A stretch of DNA of 6,067 bases from Holophagales bacterium (GTDB lineage: Bacteria; Acidobacteriota; Holophagae; Holophagales; Holophagaceae), in contig JAIRRD010000144.1 of NCBI GenBank assembly GCA_031256155.1, forward strand, positions 1 to 6,067, in the 5' to 3' direction. A program made the translations under genes and the position numbers. Shown piece after piece: positions 5,115 to 6,067 of this stretch. Below the pieces are notes generated by a model, which was not told where the DNA came from, did not search any database, and saw nothing but the letters and a program-made list of their open reading frames with translations. Within the stretch, counting starts at the first letter, position 1. Each line of letters begins with the position of its first letter.

Positions 5115-6067
5115 ATGAACTTACTCAATAGCCTCAAACACGGTTTTTTGCTAGTAGCGCCTGTGCTGGCGCTTCTGGTTGGAGGGGGCTGCTATCATGC
5201 CACCGGGTACGACCGCGCCGCTTTGATTGCGGAGGAGATTCCCGCTGTCGGGGGCGACTATGTGCCAGGAATCAAATCAATGGCGGGAGCCGGTGATTAC
5301 TATATAGGCAATGATTTTGTAGGCCTGGCGGTTGATGGGACGCCGCCTTCTGAACGGGCTGGCATTGCCGGAGCGCCAGGCGGGGGAAGTATAGTTGATG
5401 TCGGCTATATCTCGCTGGACACCAGTTACCGAAGAACTCCAATGCCCTGCGATGTGCTCGACCGCTTGACCAGTGTTGTCAATCAGGACCCGGATATTTC
5501 ATTAGTTTTCCACGATTTTAAGGCCATAAATGAAATTGGTAAATCCCGATTGGAAATGCGCGGACAAATACATGACCCCAAACACAAATTGCCTGGAGCA
5601 GGCTGGAATGACCGAGGCTTTGTTCAGGATGTCACAGCGATGTCCACTATCAGTCTGGGTCCGCTGGACAGGAAGTACACTATCGAAACAACAATTACAA
5701 ATCACCGCTCTTCTGCTGTTGGTATCCGCAATATTGGAGACTTATTGTATCAGCGCGGGGGCGGATTCAGAATTCTGGCGACTGTCAATGAAGATAATTC
5801 CGGTGCGCCGCTGCCGGGTTGGGAGAAAGGCATTTCTGGTTGGGGGGTTGATATTCCGGGGACAGATTTTTCCAATCCCCTTTCTTCAAGTGTTCGTTCC
5901 GGTTTAATTGTCTTTATGGGTACAGAATCTGGAGCGAGTACGGTTGACTGCCATGTGTCTTTGGGTCTGATGCCGTTGGATTCAGACCATTTTTTGGTGG
6001 CTTCAGACCCTCAGAACAGTTTGTCTGAAGTAAGGCCGCTATTTCCTGAACGCTTTGTGGCAGGGAG
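5115..6067 (+). CDS. Predicted secreted, probably lipid-anchored protein of unknown family, 3'-truncated
   Basis: The frame is open from the start to the window edge (317 codons visible, no stop), so the C terminus is outside. The first 25 residues form a signal peptide: Lys8 and His9, a hydrophobic core GFLLVAPVLALLVGG, then Cys26. The cysteine context VGGGC lacks the usual Leu at -3, so lipidation is plausible but not certain. The mature part is rich in Gly, Asp, Ser and Thr, with alternating beta-strand-like stretches such as GDYYIGNDFVGLAVDG (60-75), DRKYTIETTITNHRSS (185-200) and IGDLLYQRGGGFRI (207-220), suggesting a large extracytoplasmic beta-rich domain. Only three cysteines are visible. 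I do not recognise the family and assign no function. The in-frame ATG at 5091 is an alternative start adding eight residues, with a weak GATGAG upstream. ATG 5115 is preferred because it gives a compact signal peptide. It is divergent from the sanA-type gene. Confidence 0.75.
   Translation, partial: MNLLNSLKHGFLLVAPVLALLVGGGCYHATGYDRAALIAEEIPAVGGDYVPGIKSMAGAGDYYIGNDFVGLAVDGTPPSERAGIAGAPGGGSIVDVGYISLDTSYRRTPMPCDVLDRLTSVVNQDPDISLVFHDFKAINEIGKSRLEMRGQIHDPKHKLPGAGWNDRGFVQDVTAMSTISLGPLDRKYTIETTITNHRSSAVGIRNIGDLLYQRGGGFRILATVNEDNSGAPLPGWEKGISGWGVDIPGTDFSNPLSSSVRSGLIVFMGTESGASTVDCHVSLGLMPLDSDHFLVASDPQNSLSEVRPLFPERFVAG

Noticed and set aside
5012..5137. Longer start (ATG 5137) for the sanA-type gene
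   Set aside because: It would add 42 residues without family resemblance and overlap the signal peptide region of the divergent gene. ATG 5011 places the membrane anchor normally.
5530..5907. 125-codon plus-strand frame inside the secreted-protein gene
   Set aside because: It lies in another frame of a longer open frame that has a signal peptide and coherent composition. It has no ribosome site or domain.
1..6067. CRISPR array, tRNA or rRNA genes, transposase, toxin-antitoxin or phage-defence genes
   Set aside because: No regularly spaced repeats, no tRNA-like cloverleaf or rRNA segments, and no matching protein motifs were seen. The genes are housekeeping, envelope or sensory types.

Overview
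The window holds seven protein genes and no rRNA, tRNA, CRISPR array or recognisable transposase. It looks like chromosomal DNA of a Gram-negative bacterium of roughly balanced base composition. The evidence is a predicted exported, probably lipid-anchored protein, a SanA-type envelope protein, a membrane histidine kinase, and housekeeping pyrE. I cannot name the genus or phylum from sequence alone. A deltaproteobacterial-grade or similar lineage would fit, but that is a guess.

Left part, plus strand: a sensor histidine kinase (positions 1-1358, 5' end outside the window) overlaps by 4 bp (GTGA) a YjbQ/UPF0047-family gene (1355-1789). The second gene has the only strong Shine-Dalgarno sequence in the window. 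It ends tail-to-tail, 13 bp from the end of the minus-strand block, and an imperfect hairpin (1781-1817) covers both stop codons.

Middle, minus strand, read right to left: a SanA/DUF218-type membrane protein (5011-4325), a MidA/NDUFAF7-type SAM-dependent methyltransferase (4296-3205), a structured 218-bp gap, pyrE (2986-2342), and a PduO-type cob(I)alamin adenosyltransferase (2345-1803). pyrE and the adenosyltransferase are joined by an ATGA stop-start overlap, so they are probably translationally coupled. SanA and MidA are 28 bp apart and probably co-transcribed.

Right part, plus strand: a gene divergent from sanA begins near 5115 (or 5091) and runs off the window. It encodes a signal-peptide-bearing secreted protein of a family I do not recognise.

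The part most worth a second look is the gap between midA and pyrE (2987-3204). It contains a perfect 17-bp hairpin and a GC-rich block with two mutually exclusive pairings. It also contains a 47-codon open frame that begins at the foot of the hairpin and ends just inside pyrE. This could be a regulatory leader of pyrE or a copy of a dispersed intergenic repeat. The window alone cannot decide. I see no convincing new multi-gene system here.
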